The notes under the pieces are model-generated. The model was not told where the DNA came from. It saw only the letters and a list, made by a program, of their open reading frames with translations, and made no database searches. Positions 34,814 through 43,742 of a stretch of DNA of 64,000 nt are shown here, in pieces (positions within the stretch are counted from its first letter, which is position 1; each line of letters starts with the position of its first letter). Source of the stretch: Akkermansiaceae bacterium (GTDB taxonomy: Bacteria; Verrucomicrobiota; Verrucomicrobiia; Verrucomicrobiales; Akkermansiaceae). The stretch lies in contig JAPKCM010000009.1 of the NCBI GenBank assembly GCA_028822935.1, positions 1 to 64,000 on the forward strand, written 5' to 3'. Made by a program: the position numbers and the translations under genes.

Positions 34814-35914
34814 TTACGAATCCAACCGGGCAAGTTCCCGAGTGACGATAATCAAGGTTTCGCGCACACCTGACGCATAGCCACCATCCTCATGAAGGAT
34901 AGCAAGAGTCGTGCCCTCTTCCTCGATGATGTCAATATCACCATCAGGCGAGCTAAGCCCGATAGAATGCTCTTCACCAAATCCCAAACGAGAGACACTA
35001 TCACGGAGAACCCGCATTGCCCGAGCTTCCTCAGAACCAATAACGTGGAGATTTCTCACACCGGGAAGGGTTCGGGATCTTTGAAGCATTTCATAAGCAG
35101 TAAGCTCATGATTTACTCCAAAAATTGCTCTCAGCACCAATTGGGGAGTTCCCCCGTGTGCCATCGACCCCTGTCTTGAAGCCGGAGCTTCAGCCCGTGC
35201 GGTCTGAGCCGGGGCTGCAGGAGTAAGATGCGCAGATGATGGCGGGGAATTCACTGGCGCAAACGAACTCGCGCCCGGAGCTAGAGCATCGAAAAGTGCG
35301 GCTCCATTTTCGTTCCCGTTATAACCGTTCAGGGGACTATATTCTTGGGAAGATGCGGGTTGAACCGGAGCAACCTGCTGCAGGGCTGCAGGTTGAAAAT
35401 CTTGAGCAACTCTCTGTGGCTCGACTGGGTCAAACGCCCCGGGCGCCGAGGCAGGCGCTTCCTGAACGGGACTCTGAACAGGAGCCGCTGGGGCATAGCA
35501 TTGCACAGGTGGTGGCTGTTGGTGATTGGGGGGGAGCTCCGCTAAAAATCCTTCGGTAGGACCTCCAATAACCGCCTCGAAAAGACTCGCATGTCCTGCA
35601 CCACCACGCTCAAAGGGAGGCTGAACACTCGACGACTCATGACTTCCACGCTGAGCGGGTTCAGGGAAACGACGCTCTGGGAGCTTAGCCAGACATCCTG
35701 CTGCCGCATCAACCAAGCCAAACCGGGAATCACTCCCTACTCCGGCAAAGGGGAAGGAAGTTACCGGTGCCTCTGTTGTCTTTGCAATCTGGAAGGGATT
35801 GTCAACGGAACCTACCACCTGAGGTGAAGCCGTCTGAAAGGGACTGGGTGCTGGTGCATTGTTTCTAGCGGGTTGTCCTGCAGCAGCAAAAGGATTTGGA
35901 GGGTCAGCGCTCAT
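34814..35914 (-). CDS. Pro/Ala/Gln-rich protein with C-terminal globular domain, upstream of an MglA-like gene
   Basis: 366 residues. About 260 N-terminal residues are low complexity, rich in Pro, Ala, Gln and Ser with repeated NPF-like motifs near the start (PPNPFAAAG, DNPFQIAK). The last 110 residues form a compact domain with an alternating beta/alpha pattern that could be a roadblock/LC7-type GTPase regulator; I infer this mainly from the GTPase gene next to it. No signal peptide is visible. A good promoter lies upstream. If the GTPase is dead, this gene may be an orphan. Confidence 0.6.
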   Translation of the reverse strand: MSADPPNPFAAAGQPARNNAPAPSPFQTASPQVVGSVDNPFQIAKTTEAPVTSFPFAGVGSDSRFGLVDAAAGCLAKLPERRFPEPAQRGSHESSSVQPPFERGGAGHASLFEAVIGGPTEGFLAELPPNHQQPPPVQCYAPAAPVQSPVQEAPASAPGAFDPVEPQRVAQDFQPAALQQVAPVQPASSQEYSPLNGYNGNENGAALFDALAPGASSFAPVNSPPSSAHLTPAAPAQTARAEAPASRQGSMAHGGTPQLVLRAIFGVNHELTAYEMLQRSRTLPGVRNLHVIGSEEARAMRVLRDSVSRLGFGEEHSIGLSSPDGDIDIIEEEGTTLAILHEDGGYASGVRETLIIVTRELARLDS

Positions 35915-35940
35915 CGGCTAGATAGTTAATTAAAAGTGAA

Positions 35941-35969
35941 ATCATAGACACCTTAAGCGTATTAAACAA
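35941..35969 (-). promoter_or_regulatory. Sigma70-like promoter for the Pro-rich/GTPase operon
   Basis: On the minus strand TTGTTT is followed after exactly 17 bases by TATGAT, about 27 bases before the start codon of the 366-residue protein. No operator is obvious. Confidence 0.55.
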
Positions 35970-36028
35970 TCTTTAATCTTTCACCCTGTTGACGTTCTAA
36001 CTTTAGGTTTATTCAAGAAAAATACAAA

Positions 36029-36571
36029 TCAACTCCCCAATCTTCTTAATTTCCTCCGGATCGATAGTTTTGAGGCCGTAGAAATACGGTCCGTGAACAA
36101 AATCCCGTTGAGATGATCCGTTTCATGCTGAATCGCCCGCGCTAGAAGACCGTCGGTTTCCACGGTGACTTTCGTGCCATCAAGTCTCTCCAATCTCGCG
36201 GTGATCTCTCGGGAACGCTTCACCTCCGCCGTAATTCCGTCGATGCTGAGGCAACCCTCAGTCGATGATTCTTTTTCTGAGCCCAATTTGAGTTCTGGAT
36301 TAATGAAAACGAGAGGCATCAAATCCTCCATCTTTACGTCCTCTCCATCTACCCGCAGGTAACTGATGCACTCCGGGTCATGGGAAACGTCGACAATGGC
36401 CAACTGAAGATCGCGATCGACCTGAGGCGCGGCTAGCCCGATCCCCTGGGCTTCCTCCATTGTTTCGATCATGTCATCCACGAGAGCGCGCATTTCATCG
36501 GTCACCTCTGTGACACGCTTACATTTCTTGCGAAGAACAGGATTTCCGTACTGGGTAATGGGTAAAATCAT
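36029..36571 (-). CDS. def: Peptide deformylase
   Basis: Removes the formyl group from nascent N-terminal Met. The three motifs are present: GIGLAAPQV (I), EGCLSI with the metal Cys (II) and QHETDHLNG with two metal His and the catalytic Glu (III). 180 residues is normal. The start overlaps the exbD stop, so it is the last gene of a tonB-exbB-exbD-def run, an unusual setting because def is usually beside fmt. Confidence 0.96.
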   Translation of the reverse strand: MILPITQYGNPVLRKKCKRVTEVTDEMRALVDDMIETMEEAQGIGLAAPQVDRDLQLAIVDVSHDPECISYLRVDGEDVKMEDLMPLVFINPELKLGSEKESSTEGCLSIDGITAEVKRSREITARLERLDGTKVTVETDGLLARAIQHETDHLNGILFTDRISTASKLSIRRKLRRLGS

Positions 36572-37029
36572 GAGCTGGGATCAGTTTCAGAGGGGCTTAA
36601 AGGAGGCAGAGGTTTCTTAACTCGATAAATCAGTTCGTCATCCCCGTAACCCGCTTGCACTGCGGCGCTGTGCGCTGCAAGAATTTTTCCCCAAGGGCAG
36701 TCCTCATCAGCCCGCAGAACCAACTTAAGACCTTTCCTTAAATTCCGGTTCGCAATGAGAGTTTCTTTAAGGAGGCCTTCCACAATCGGCAACCCGTCGA
36801 TCTCAGCTGTCCCCTCCTTATTCAGGGAGAGGACAGATCGCGCCTTGGTCACCGTGGTCACCTTGAGCGAATTCACAGTCGGCAGGCTCACCTTCATCTC
36901 CGGACTGGGAATGGGCTCCTCATACTCTCTCATCGTCACGATGAAGAAAAAGAGCAAGGTCACCAAAATGTCGATCAAGGGAACGATCGGCACCGTGACG
37001 GGCTTTTTTGGGGGACGATGAAATTCCAC
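36568..37029 (-). CDS. exbD: ExbD/TolR family biopolymer transport protein
   Basis: 153 residues with one N-terminal membrane helix (VPLIDILVTLLFFFIVTM) whose Asp (PLIDI) is the conserved proton-channel residue of ExbD/TolR/MotB-type proteins. A periplasmic domain follows. It works with the adjacent ExbB/TolQ-like protein to energise outer-membrane transport. It is followed by def with a four-base overlap. Confidence 0.9.
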   Translation of the reverse strand: MEFHRPPKKPVTVPIVPLIDILVTLLFFFIVTMREYEEPIPSPEMKVSLPTVNSLKVTTVTKARSVLSLNKEGTAEIDGLPIVEGLLKETLIANRNLRKGLKLVLRADEDCPWGKILAAHSAAVQAGYGDDELIYRVKKPLPPLSPSETDPSS

Positions 37030-37041
37030 AGTTATATCGAG

Positions 37042-37683
37042 TTACTTGTCGAAGAAAAAAACGTGTTGGTGACAAGCGGATACCACCCGTCCCAGAAGCA
37101 CCTCCAGTCTTGCGGAAAGAGTTTCAATCTTTCTGCTAAAATAGCTCTGGGCAATGACCGAAGGAACAGCAATCGCAATTCCCACAATCGTCGTGCTGAG
37201 CGCCTTCGCAATTCCCAAACCGATGATTTCCTTGTCATCCAAATCAGCAAAAACGGTAACCAGTCCACTCGCTGTCCCAAGTAAGCCGAGCAAGGGCGCG
37301 ATCGTAATCACGACCTCCAACACCGGCATCCCGGAATGCATACGAACGATCTCTTCACGTGCCGACGATTGAACCGCTTCCTGCACTTCCCCCTGGGTCC
37401 GACCCGCATTTCTAAGGGCAACGGAGCAGAGGCGAGAGAGCGAATTCTCCCCCCTGGAAAACTCCTGCTGAAGGTCATTGAGCGTTCCCGCCTCCAGATG
37501 CTCCTCGAATTTCTCCACTTCTTGTCCAAGACGATCCGGGAGGATTTTGAGACGTGTCAACGTCAGGGCCTTCAAGATAATGACAGTCAGGGCCGCAATG
37601 GAACAGAGCGCGAGGAGGAACATAAAGAGTCCTCCCCCACTGAAAAATTGCCAAGTCTCACGCAAGGCTTCCGTAAAATTCAT
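37042..37683 (-). CDS. exbB: ExbB/TolQ/MotA family proton channel protein
   Basis: 213 residues with three membrane segments: near 17-37 (LFMFLLALCSIAALTVIIL), around ISIAPLLGLLGTASGLV, and ALSTTIVGIAIAVPSVIA. PLLGLLGT(A/V)xG is the family signature. It forms the inner-membrane proton channel with ExbD. Gaps to both neighbours are only 6 and 12 bases, so the genes form one operon. Confidence 0.93.
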   Translation of the reverse strand: MNFTEALRETWQFFSGGGLFMFLLALCSIAALTVIILKALTLTRLKILPDRLGQEVEKFEEHLEAGTLNDLQQEFSRGENSLSRLCSVALRNAGRTQGEVQEAVQSSAREEIVRMHSGMPVLEVVITIAPLLGLLGTASGLVTVFADLDDKEIIGLGIAKALSTTIVGIAIAVPSVIAQSYFSRKIETLSARLEVLLGRVVSACHQHVFFFDK

Positions 37684-37689
37684 GGACGT

Positions 37690-38811
37690 CTAATAGTTGA
37701 AGGTGATGTTAAGCTCAAGGGGTTCCCCATCCAGTTCTTTACTGACTTCTATAGGCATTACTGGAAATTTGCTGGCTTGGATCGAGTCGAGAATGATCGC
37801 CCTCTGCATGTCGGACGCTCCTCGCATCTCTACCTGCCTCCGACCCGATACCTTTCCTTTCGCATCCACCAAAAAGCGAATCGTAATATGGCCGGGAGCT
37901 GAATGAACTCTAAATTTGAAATGTCTCGGCTGCCACTCACGCTCGATGAGTCGAAAAATTGTTTCCTGATAGCGGCCCAAGGGACTGTCTTCGACATTGA
38001 GCGATCCTTTTCCCGAGGCATTGAGTGTCCCCTGAACTTTCGTCTTTGATTGCTGGGATTGAAACCCTCCTTGGGGGCTCCCTTCATTTTTGACGACTTT
38101 GGCAACTTCCTTCTTCATCGGAGGAGTCTCCTCAACCTTAGCTTGCACTTCTTCTTTGGGCGCTTTTTTTACCGTCGCATCATCGAGAGTTTCCCTCACC
38201 CCTTCTGTATCCACGAAATCCACGGGCACATCCTTAACCATCGCCGTCTTCTCCAAAGGCTTGGATTCATCAGGAGTAGGATCGACTTTTTCCCGAGAGG
38301 ACGAGTCACCCACTTTACCGATCGACTCCCCTTTCATCCCACTGCCCTTGTCCGGTCCATCATTGAACCTTTCATTGGTCACCTTAATGTCATCCACCAC
38401 CTCTTGGTCTCCAGGCAAGGCCGTTTCTTTCTTGTCCCCCGTCATCGCATTGGCATCACTGGAGGCAACGGTGTCTTTTTTTCCAATAAAATCTGCCTTC
38501 TCAGGAACAGCCGTCTCCTGAGCCTCTGGCGTCTGAGCAAATTTAGGGCGCTCGGAAGAGGAGGGGATTTCTTCTTCCAGAACCACTACCGGGACCTCGA
38601 TCACCGGAACTGGATCTTCTTCAAATCGGATGACTATTTCGGTCATCTCCCCGGAATTTGTTTCCTCAGACTCTCTAGCCTCGCTCACCTTTCCCGCGAT
38701 CAACTCAAAGAGAAGAAGAGCGGCGAAGATGCAAAACACCAAAACATGCAGCCAGACCGCCACTAAAATAGCGATCCAGAGTTCACGTTGATAAGAAATG
38801 CCAGCAGTCAC
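37690..38811 (-). CDS. TonB-like energy-transducing protein
   Basis: 373 residues. One N-terminal membrane anchor (LWIAILVAVWLHVLVFCIFAALLLF), a long acidic Pro/Glu/Lys/Val-rich periplasmic linker, and a TonB/TolA-like C-terminal domain (YQETIFRLIEREWQ, HITIRFLVDAKGKVSG, ILDSIQASKFP) are visible. It would span the periplasm and transmit the force from ExbB/ExbD to outer-membrane receptors. The linker is Glu-rich rather than Pro-Lys-rich as in E. coli TonB, and a TolA role is the alternative. First gene of the operon. Confidence 0.82.
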   Translation of the reverse strand: MTAGISYQRELWIAILVAVWLHVLVFCIFAALLLFELIAGKVSEARESEETNSGEMTEIVIRFEEDPVPVIEVPVVVLEEEIPSSSERPKFAQTPEAQETAVPEKADFIGKKDTVASSDANAMTGDKKETALPGDQEVVDDIKVTNERFNDGPDKGSGMKGESIGKVGDSSSREKVDPTPDESKPLEKTAMVKDVPVDFVDTEGVRETLDDATVKKAPKEEVQAKVEETPPMKKEVAKVVKNEGSPQGGFQSQQSKTKVQGTLNASGKGSLNVEDSPLGRYQETIFRLIEREWQPRHFKFRVHSAPGHITIRFLVDAKGKVSGRRQVEMRGASDMQRAIILDSIQASKFPVMPIEVSKELDGEPLELNITFNY

Positions 38812-38853
38812 CTTGAGGGAATAGTCGTCATTACCAGGGAAGCTGGCAACTTC

Positions 38854-40023
38854 TTAGTCCACTTCGATATACTTGCTCCGGTGGACCCAGATGCTCTGCA
38901 CAAGTCCCAAGAGGAACATGCAGATCAAGACAAAGGTTCCGGAGTAGCTCACGAGCGGAAGTGGAATTCCCGTGATTGGAGTGAGGAGAATGCACATCCC
39001 TATGTTCTCGAACATGTGGGCAAAAAACAATCCTACGACCCCTCCGACAATGAGCCGCCCGGCCATATCTCTGCTATAAAAGGCGATAAAAAGGCACTGA
39101 ATCAGCAAGAGGGCAAACCCCGAGATCAAGACTAAGCCCCCTCGGAAGCCTTGCTCTTCCGCGATCACCGCGAAAATAAAGTCGTTATGCGCCGTCTTCC
39201 ACGGAATATAACGTTTATCGTGGAGAGAATCCGTGGCACCCCAACCACCCCCTTTCCATCCTGCTTTTCCGACAGCTGTCGAGACCCAGTAAGCGGCCCA
39301 GTTCTCATCTGTCTTAGTGACGTAACCATTTTCAATCGTTTCCAGGTAGCTCTCGATCCGCTGGGTTCCCCGTTCGGAGAGACTCGGGAGGAGAATAAAA
39401 TAGGTAATGGGCAGGATTCCAATCACCAGAGCCAGCATAAAGGTGAGGTAACGCCAGGGAATTCCACCTACGAGAAGAGCCACCACCGCCACGGGAACCC
39501 AAACAAGCGCCGACCCCATATCACCAATCTTCACCACCATAAAAAAGGGAACGCCGGTTAAGATCCCAATGATGGCCACGCGCACCATCGGGGCACCAAG
39601 GAGACGATGAATCTTCACTAAGTCCTGCGACAGAGTAGCAATCGCAATAATCCCGGCAGCAATGGCAACTTGAGTCGGTTGAAATTTCAAGCCAATCCCG
39701 GGAACAGTAATTCGGTGGGTTTCATCGCCGAAATTCATCGCATGCACCATTAAGCCGATTCCCATAATATACATTGGAACCCCCAGCCAACGAACCCAAC
39801 GGTAGTCAATCAAAGCGGCTGCAAAGTAGACGATCGTGCCCAAAAGCATCCATTTCTTATGCAATCCAGCATAATATTCTCCCCCTCCCATCCCCGAACC
39901 ATCAGGAACAGGGAGATGCCGCGCCGCACTCTCGATCGCAAAGACACCAAAGATCAACAGGGCATACATCGTAAAAACGAGCACCCAATTCATTCCCAGA
40001 ATCTTTCGAAAAAGTGGAGTCAT
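38854..40023 (-). CDS. rodA: Rod-shape determining peptidoglycan polymerase RodA
   Basis: 389 residues of the SEDS family with about ten membrane helices. LKFQPTQVAIAAGIIA (a variant of the FQPSE segment), GDMGSALVWVPV, TAHNDFIFAVIAEEQGF and the final LTPITGIPLPLVSYSG are the conserved SEDS motifs. It polymerises lipid II for lateral wall growth and normally pairs with PBP2, encoded at the left end of this window. A 42-base gap separates it from the downstream tonB-like gene. Confidence 0.92.
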   Translation of the reverse strand: MTPLFRKILGMNWVLVFTMYALLIFGVFAIESAARHLPVPDGSGMGGGEYYAGLHKKWMLLGTIVYFAAALIDYRWVRWLGVPMYIMGIGLMVHAMNFGDETHRITVPGIGLKFQPTQVAIAAGIIAIATLSQDLVKIHRLLGAPMVRVAIIGILTGVPFFMVVKIGDMGSALVWVPVAVVALLVGGIPWRYLTFMLALVIGILPITYFILLPSLSERGTQRIESYLETIENGYVTKTDENWAAYWVSTAVGKAGWKGGGWGATDSLHDKRYIPWKTAHNDFIFAVIAEEQGFRGGLVLISGFALLLIQCLFIAFYSRDMAGRLIVGGVVGLFFAHMFENIGMCILLTPITGIPLPLVSYSGTFVLICMFLLGLVQSIWVHRSKYIEVD

Positions 40024-40397
40024 ATAAAGCGAATCGTTAAACTAGGCGACCCGTTGCCCTTAGTCGAGTTTTTGGATTAACCCTCGATAAATCCCTCAAA
40101 TCCCCAATGCCAAAGAAATGAACAGTGTGATCCCCAACTATTCAAAATCCCCAAGCCCTCACCATCCAACAAAAAACAAGAGGTGACACAACCAACTAAA
40201 CAAAAGCGCATGATGACCTCTGGAATCCCACCCTGTCATCGATAATGATGTCTTCCTTGGTGGCGACGACTTCGCAGAGCAGATCAACATCGGCACCGTT
40301 CACCAGCTATCTGCTGTCTTGGCATTTGGCCATTCTGCAGCGAGACTCCGGTCCTACTCCCTTGGTCCGTCAAACTCCTGCGCTCGTTGACTCTCTC
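40024..40397 (+). other. Spacer with a coding-like remnant
   Basis: Upstream of rodA and of the pqi cluster. In one plus-strand frame (40217-40390) a protein-like stretch without start codon reads NDVFLGGDDFAEQI and continues to a TGA. The overlapping long ORF of the track (from 40245) is Ser/Arg/Pro-rich here and looks like a shadow. I take the stretch as eroded coding sequence of unknown origin. Confidence 0.35.
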
Positions 40398-40742
40398 ATG
40401 AAACGACTTCTTCTCTCATCGCTTGCCTTGGGGGCTCCTCCTGAAAAAGCGACAGCACCCGAGTATGTTAAAATCATCCGCATGGGAGGCGCCCGTAAAT
40501 TTATCCCGACGGGATCATTTTTCGAAATGAATCCCGTTAACCTTTTAAAGAATTTCCGGATCAACTCGGTCTTCGAAATCGATTCCGAAGTGCTCGCTGA
40601 TTTCTCGGGTGAGATCGCACCAAAATACAGCCAACTTCACCGCGCAATCCAGCGCATTTGTGTCAATGTTTGCAATAAACAAAGCTGGATCATTCCCTTC
40701 ACCCAAATCACTGTTCACCAAGCTCCTCCCGCAGAATCTTGA
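40398..40742 (+). CDS. Hypothetical protein preceding the pqi operon
   Basis: 114 residues if translation starts at the Met at 40398 (MKRLLLSSL). No domain is recognised. The central part (YVKIIRMGGARKFIPTGSFFEMNP) and a C-terminal segment with two Cys look like a normal folded protein. Its TGA overlaps the TTG start of the first pqiA-like gene, which argues that it is translated. The start in the ORF track (40245) is doubtful because the added region looks non-coding. Confidence 0.5.
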   Translation: MKRLLLSSLALGAPPEKATAPEYVKIIRMGGARKFIPTGSFFEMNPVNLLKNFRINSVFEIDSEVLADFSGEIAPKYSQLHRAIQRICVNVCNKQSWIIPFTQITVHQAPPAES

Positions 40743-41431
40743 ATTTTCTCCACCGTCAGACCTGGCCTCGCTTGCGCGATGAAGGCCATGAAGTCGCCTG
40801 TCACTTCTGTGACTCGCTGCACGAAGTCGAACTGATCGAGGAAGGTCAATCAGCGAGTTGCAATACCTGTAATACCCTTCTCTACCGGAATCGACCTCAG
40901 AGCCTCGAGCGCGCGGTTGCCTTCGGCCTATCCGGCGCCTTATTTTTCATCGGAATGCTCGCTCTTCCTTTCATCACCTTGGATGCGCAAGGCAGCGCGA
41001 CCACCGTAAGTATGGTCGAAACCGTAGTCCGCCTTTGGCTTCAGGGAGGTCGTACCATTGCCATCACTGTTCTAGCCTTCATTTTTGTTCTTCCCCTTAC
41101 CATTCTCTTCTCTCTTCTCTACATCTGCATCCCCCTTTCGAGAGGAAAAACTCTTCCAGGTGTGCAGTTGGTGGGCTACCTTTTTCAGGTCATTCAGCCA
41201 TGGATCATGGTCGAGGTCTTCTTCCTCGGAACGATGGTCAGTTTGCTCAAACTCATGAAACTCGCCGATGTTTCCATGGGCTTTGGATTCTGGTCCATGA
41301 TCGCCTTGATGCTCAGCCTCGCCGCCTCCGTCAGCGGAATCGACCGGATCGAACTCTGGGATCGGATCGAAGTCGCTCTCGCTAGAAAAGATCAAGAAGA
41401 TGCCGCCGTAGAAGGAGGGGTCGAATGTTAA
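40739..41431 (+). CDS. PqiA-like inner-membrane protein, first copy
   Basis: 230 residues, TTG start overlapping the previous stop. An N-terminal zinc-ribbon-like part with CHFC and CNTC precedes four membrane helices (AFGLSGALFFIGMLALPFITL, TIAITVLAFIFVLPLTILFSLLY, and two more). This is one half of E. coli PqiA, which has two such units in one chain. PqiA proteins sit in the inner membrane with PqiB in lipid transport between membranes. The second half is the next gene, overlapping by 7 bases. Confidence 0.85.
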   Translation: MNFLHRQTWPRLRDEGHEVACHFCDSLHEVELIEEGQSASCNTCNTLLYRNRPQSLERAVAFGLSGALFFIGMLALPFITLDAQGSATTVSMVETVVRLWLQGGRTIAITVLAFIFVLPLTILFSLLYICIPLSRGKTLPGVQLVGYLFQVIQPWIMVEVFFLGTMVSLLKLMKLADVSMGFGFWSMIALMLSLAASVSGIDRIELWDRIEVALARKDQEDAAVEGGVEC

Positions 41432-42039
41432 AGAGCGCACAAGAATTAGGAAAAGTCAGTTGCCATATCTGTGCTCAGGTTAGCAGCATCGAGAAGCATG
41501 TCTGCGGCCGTTGCCACTCCGACCTTCACTCACGGAAAACGAATAGCGTCCAACGTTGTATTGCTCTCCTCTTCGCCAGCGTGATCGCCTATATTCCTGC
41601 GAACGTTTGGCCCATCATGGTCATCACTCAGCTGGGAGTGACCGAAGGAAGTACGATCCTTGGCGGAGTCGCCATCTTCTGGCAAATGAAAGCTTATCCC
41701 ATCGCCACCGTCATCTTTATCGCCAGTGTCCTAATCCCGGGTCTAAAAATCATCGCCTTGATATGGCTTTGTGCCCTCGCCAAAGGTCTTGTAAAAATGT
41801 CACCCAAGAGCGCCAATAAGATTTACTGGCTTACCGAGCTCGTCGGTCGTTGGTCCATGGTCGACGTTTTCGTCGTTGCCATCCTCGTCGCACTGATTCA
41901 GATGGGCAACTTAATGTCGATCGAACCAGGCCCCGCGGCAGTATCGTTTATCCTCATGGTGGTCCTCACCATGCTTGCAGCTCACTCATTTGACCCTAGA
42001 ATCATTTGGGACAGGGTCCGCATCACCTCCTCATCATGA
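41425..42039 (+). CDS. PqiA-like inner-membrane protein, second copy
   Basis: 204 residues with the same layout as its neighbour: CHIC and CGRC pairs, then four hydrophobic segments (CIALLFASVIAYIPANVWPIMVI, AIFWQMKAYPIATVIFIASVLIPGLKIIAL, and two more). PANVWPIM and the LVGRWSMVDVFVVAIL segment are conserved PqiA motifs. Two adjacent single-unit genes replace the fused PqiA of E. coli. The stop overlaps the pqiB start (ATGA). Confidence 0.88.
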   Translation: MLKSAQELGKVSCHICAQVSSIEKHVCGRCHSDLHSRKTNSVQRCIALLFASVIAYIPANVWPIMVITQLGVTEGSTILGGVAIFWQMKAYPIATVIFIASVLIPGLKIIALIWLCALAKGLVKMSPKSANKIYWLTELVGRWSMVDVFVVAILVALIQMGNLMSIEPGPAAVSFILMVVLTMLAAHSFDPRIIWDRVRITSSS

Positions 42040-43727
42040 GCGATTCTAAAAAACCAAAGGTCACCGCCGACCGCAAAATCAGCAGGGTTTGGATTATTCC
42101 AATTCTTGGACTGATCCTTGGAGTATGGCTTGTCAAAAGAAGCCTGCAGGAACAGGGCGAAATAGTGACCGTGACCTTTGAAAATGCCGACGGTCTTGCC
42201 GTCGATAAAACAGAAGTCCACTGCCGAAGCGTCAAAATCGGCGTCGTCGAATCCATCGACCTCGATCCCGTAGATCTAACCGTTGAGGTTGCCATGCGCA
42301 TCAACACCGACCACATGAAGCTTGTCCGTCTCGACTCCAAGTTCTGGGTCGTCCGACCTCGGGTGAGCGGCGCCGGCATTTCCGGACTTGGAACCGTGTT
42401 CAGCGGTGCCTACATCGAGCTGGACCCGGGGCCCATCGGAGGCGAGCAATACGCCTTCAAAGGAGAAGAGCAACCTCCGCTGACCCCAAGCAGCGTGCCC
42501 GGCCTCCGGCTCAGTCTCATCGCGCAAAACCCCGGTTCCATTGATGTCGGCAGCGGAATCTACTTCAACGGGAACCGGGTCGGAAAAGTCGAAAGCCGCT
42601 TCTTCGATCCTGTCCCCCGCACCACTGAGTTCGGAATTTTTATCGACGAACGATTCGCCCAGCTCGTCAACTCCGAGTCCCGCTTCTGGCGCGACAACGG
42701 AATCGACCTTAAGGTCGACACCGGTGGCTTCCAACTTGTTCTCCCCTCTCTCGACTCTCTCATCTCAGGACGCATCAATTTTGGAGTCCCTCCCGGCATG
42801 CCTGAAGGTTACGAACTTCCTTCGGTCGTGAATAGCTTCACTCTTTTCGATGACCTCGGTGGAGCCGAAGCCGATGGTTTCAAAAGCGCAGCCGATCTCC
42901 TCCTTCTCGTTGAACAAGAAGTCCGCGGTCTAAACCCTGGCGCTCCCGTCGAATTCCGGGGACTCAGGGTCGGACGCGTCAGTGAGATTTCCTACCAACT
43001 GGTCTCTCTTGCCACCGTTGAAAAAACCCCTATTCTCATTCAGTTGGACGATCATCTTCTCAAACAGCACTTTCCCGAAAAACTTCGTGATGAAGGGATC
43101 GAAGGAATCAAGATGGCCTTCGATCAAGGACTCCGTGCCTCTATCAAAACCAGCAATATCATCACAGGGCAGCTCTACATTGATCTCGATTACTATCCCG
43201 ACATCCCACCAACCGGAGTTGTCCAAATTGACGACGGCCTCATCATTCCCAGTGTCGAGACCGGATTTGGCCGCCTTGAAGATAGCGTCGCCGCTTTGTT
43301 GAAAAAACTCAACAATCTCGAAGTGGAACCTTTGCTGACTGAGTTCACCGATGCCGCCAAGGAAGCGACTAACACGATGAAGGAAATTCAGGGCAGCCTG
43401 GGTGGCACCGATGGAATTCTCGCCGAAACCAAACTCACCATCACTCAGACCAAGGAAATGATGACCGCGCTTAACAGCATCATGAACAGCGCCGACACCA
43501 AGGCCCTACCCAGCGATATTCGCCTCACCATCGCTCAGCTCAACAAGAGTATGAAGCCATTTTCCAGCGATGGCGCGGTCTACGGCGACCTCCTCCGCAC
43601 CATGGATGAACTCCGCAGTGTCACCCGCTCCATCGAGCGCATGACCACCGAGATCGCCGACAAGCCAAACTCACTCCTTTTTGGAAAAGATCCCAACACC
43701 AAAAAGATCCCCCGTGCACGCCGCTAG
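42036..43727 (+). CDS. pqiB: PqiB-like MCE-domain protein
   Basis: About 563 residues from the Met at 42036. One N-terminal membrane anchor (VWIIPILGLILGVWLV) is followed by repeated MCE/MlaD domains (VTVTFENADGLAVDKTEVHCRSVKIG; ISVRYx-like strands; APVEFRGLRVGRV). A coiled-coil C-terminal part (LKKLNNLEVEPLL...TMKEIQ) follows. MCE proteins of this class form periplasm-spanning tunnels for lipids. The start choice is supported by the ATGA overlap with the second pqiA gene. Confidence 0.92.
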   Translation: MSDSKKPKVTADRKISRVWIIPILGLILGVWLVKRSLQEQGEIVTVTFENADGLAVDKTEVHCRSVKIGVVESIDLDPVDLTVEVAMRINTDHMKLVRLDSKFWVVRPRVSGAGISGLGTVFSGAYIELDPGPIGGEQYAFKGEEQPPLTPSSVPGLRLSLIAQNPGSIDVGSGIYFNGNRVGKVESRFFDPVPRTTEFGIFIDERFAQLVNSESRFWRDNGIDLKVDTGGFQLVLPSLDSLISGRINFGVPPGMPEGYELPSVVNSFTLFDDLGGAEADGFKSAADLLLLVEQEVRGLNPGAPVEFRGLRVGRVSEISYQLVSLATVEKTPILIQLDDHLLKQHFPEKLRDEGIEGIKMAFDQGLRASIKTSNIITGQLYIDLDYYPDIPPTGVVQIDDGLIIPSVETGFGRLEDSVAALLKKLNNLEVEPLLTEFTDAAKEATNTMKEIQGSLGGTDGILAETKLTITQTKEMMTALNSIMNSADTKALPSDIRLTIAQLNKSMKPFSSDGAVYGDLLRTMDELRSVTRSIERMTTEIADKPNSLLFGKDPNTKKIPRARR

Positions 43728-43742
43728 ATCCTCTTCTTTGCC

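Noticed and set aside
38050-38766. 238-residue plus-strand ORF antisense to the TonB-like gene
   Set aside because: The TonB-like frame has a membrane anchor, linker and TonB-type C-terminus in an operon, while the antisense frame has no recognisable feature.
1545-40023. mrdA and rodA as one elongation operon
   Set aside because: They lie on the same strand but about 35 kb apart with many unrelated genes between.
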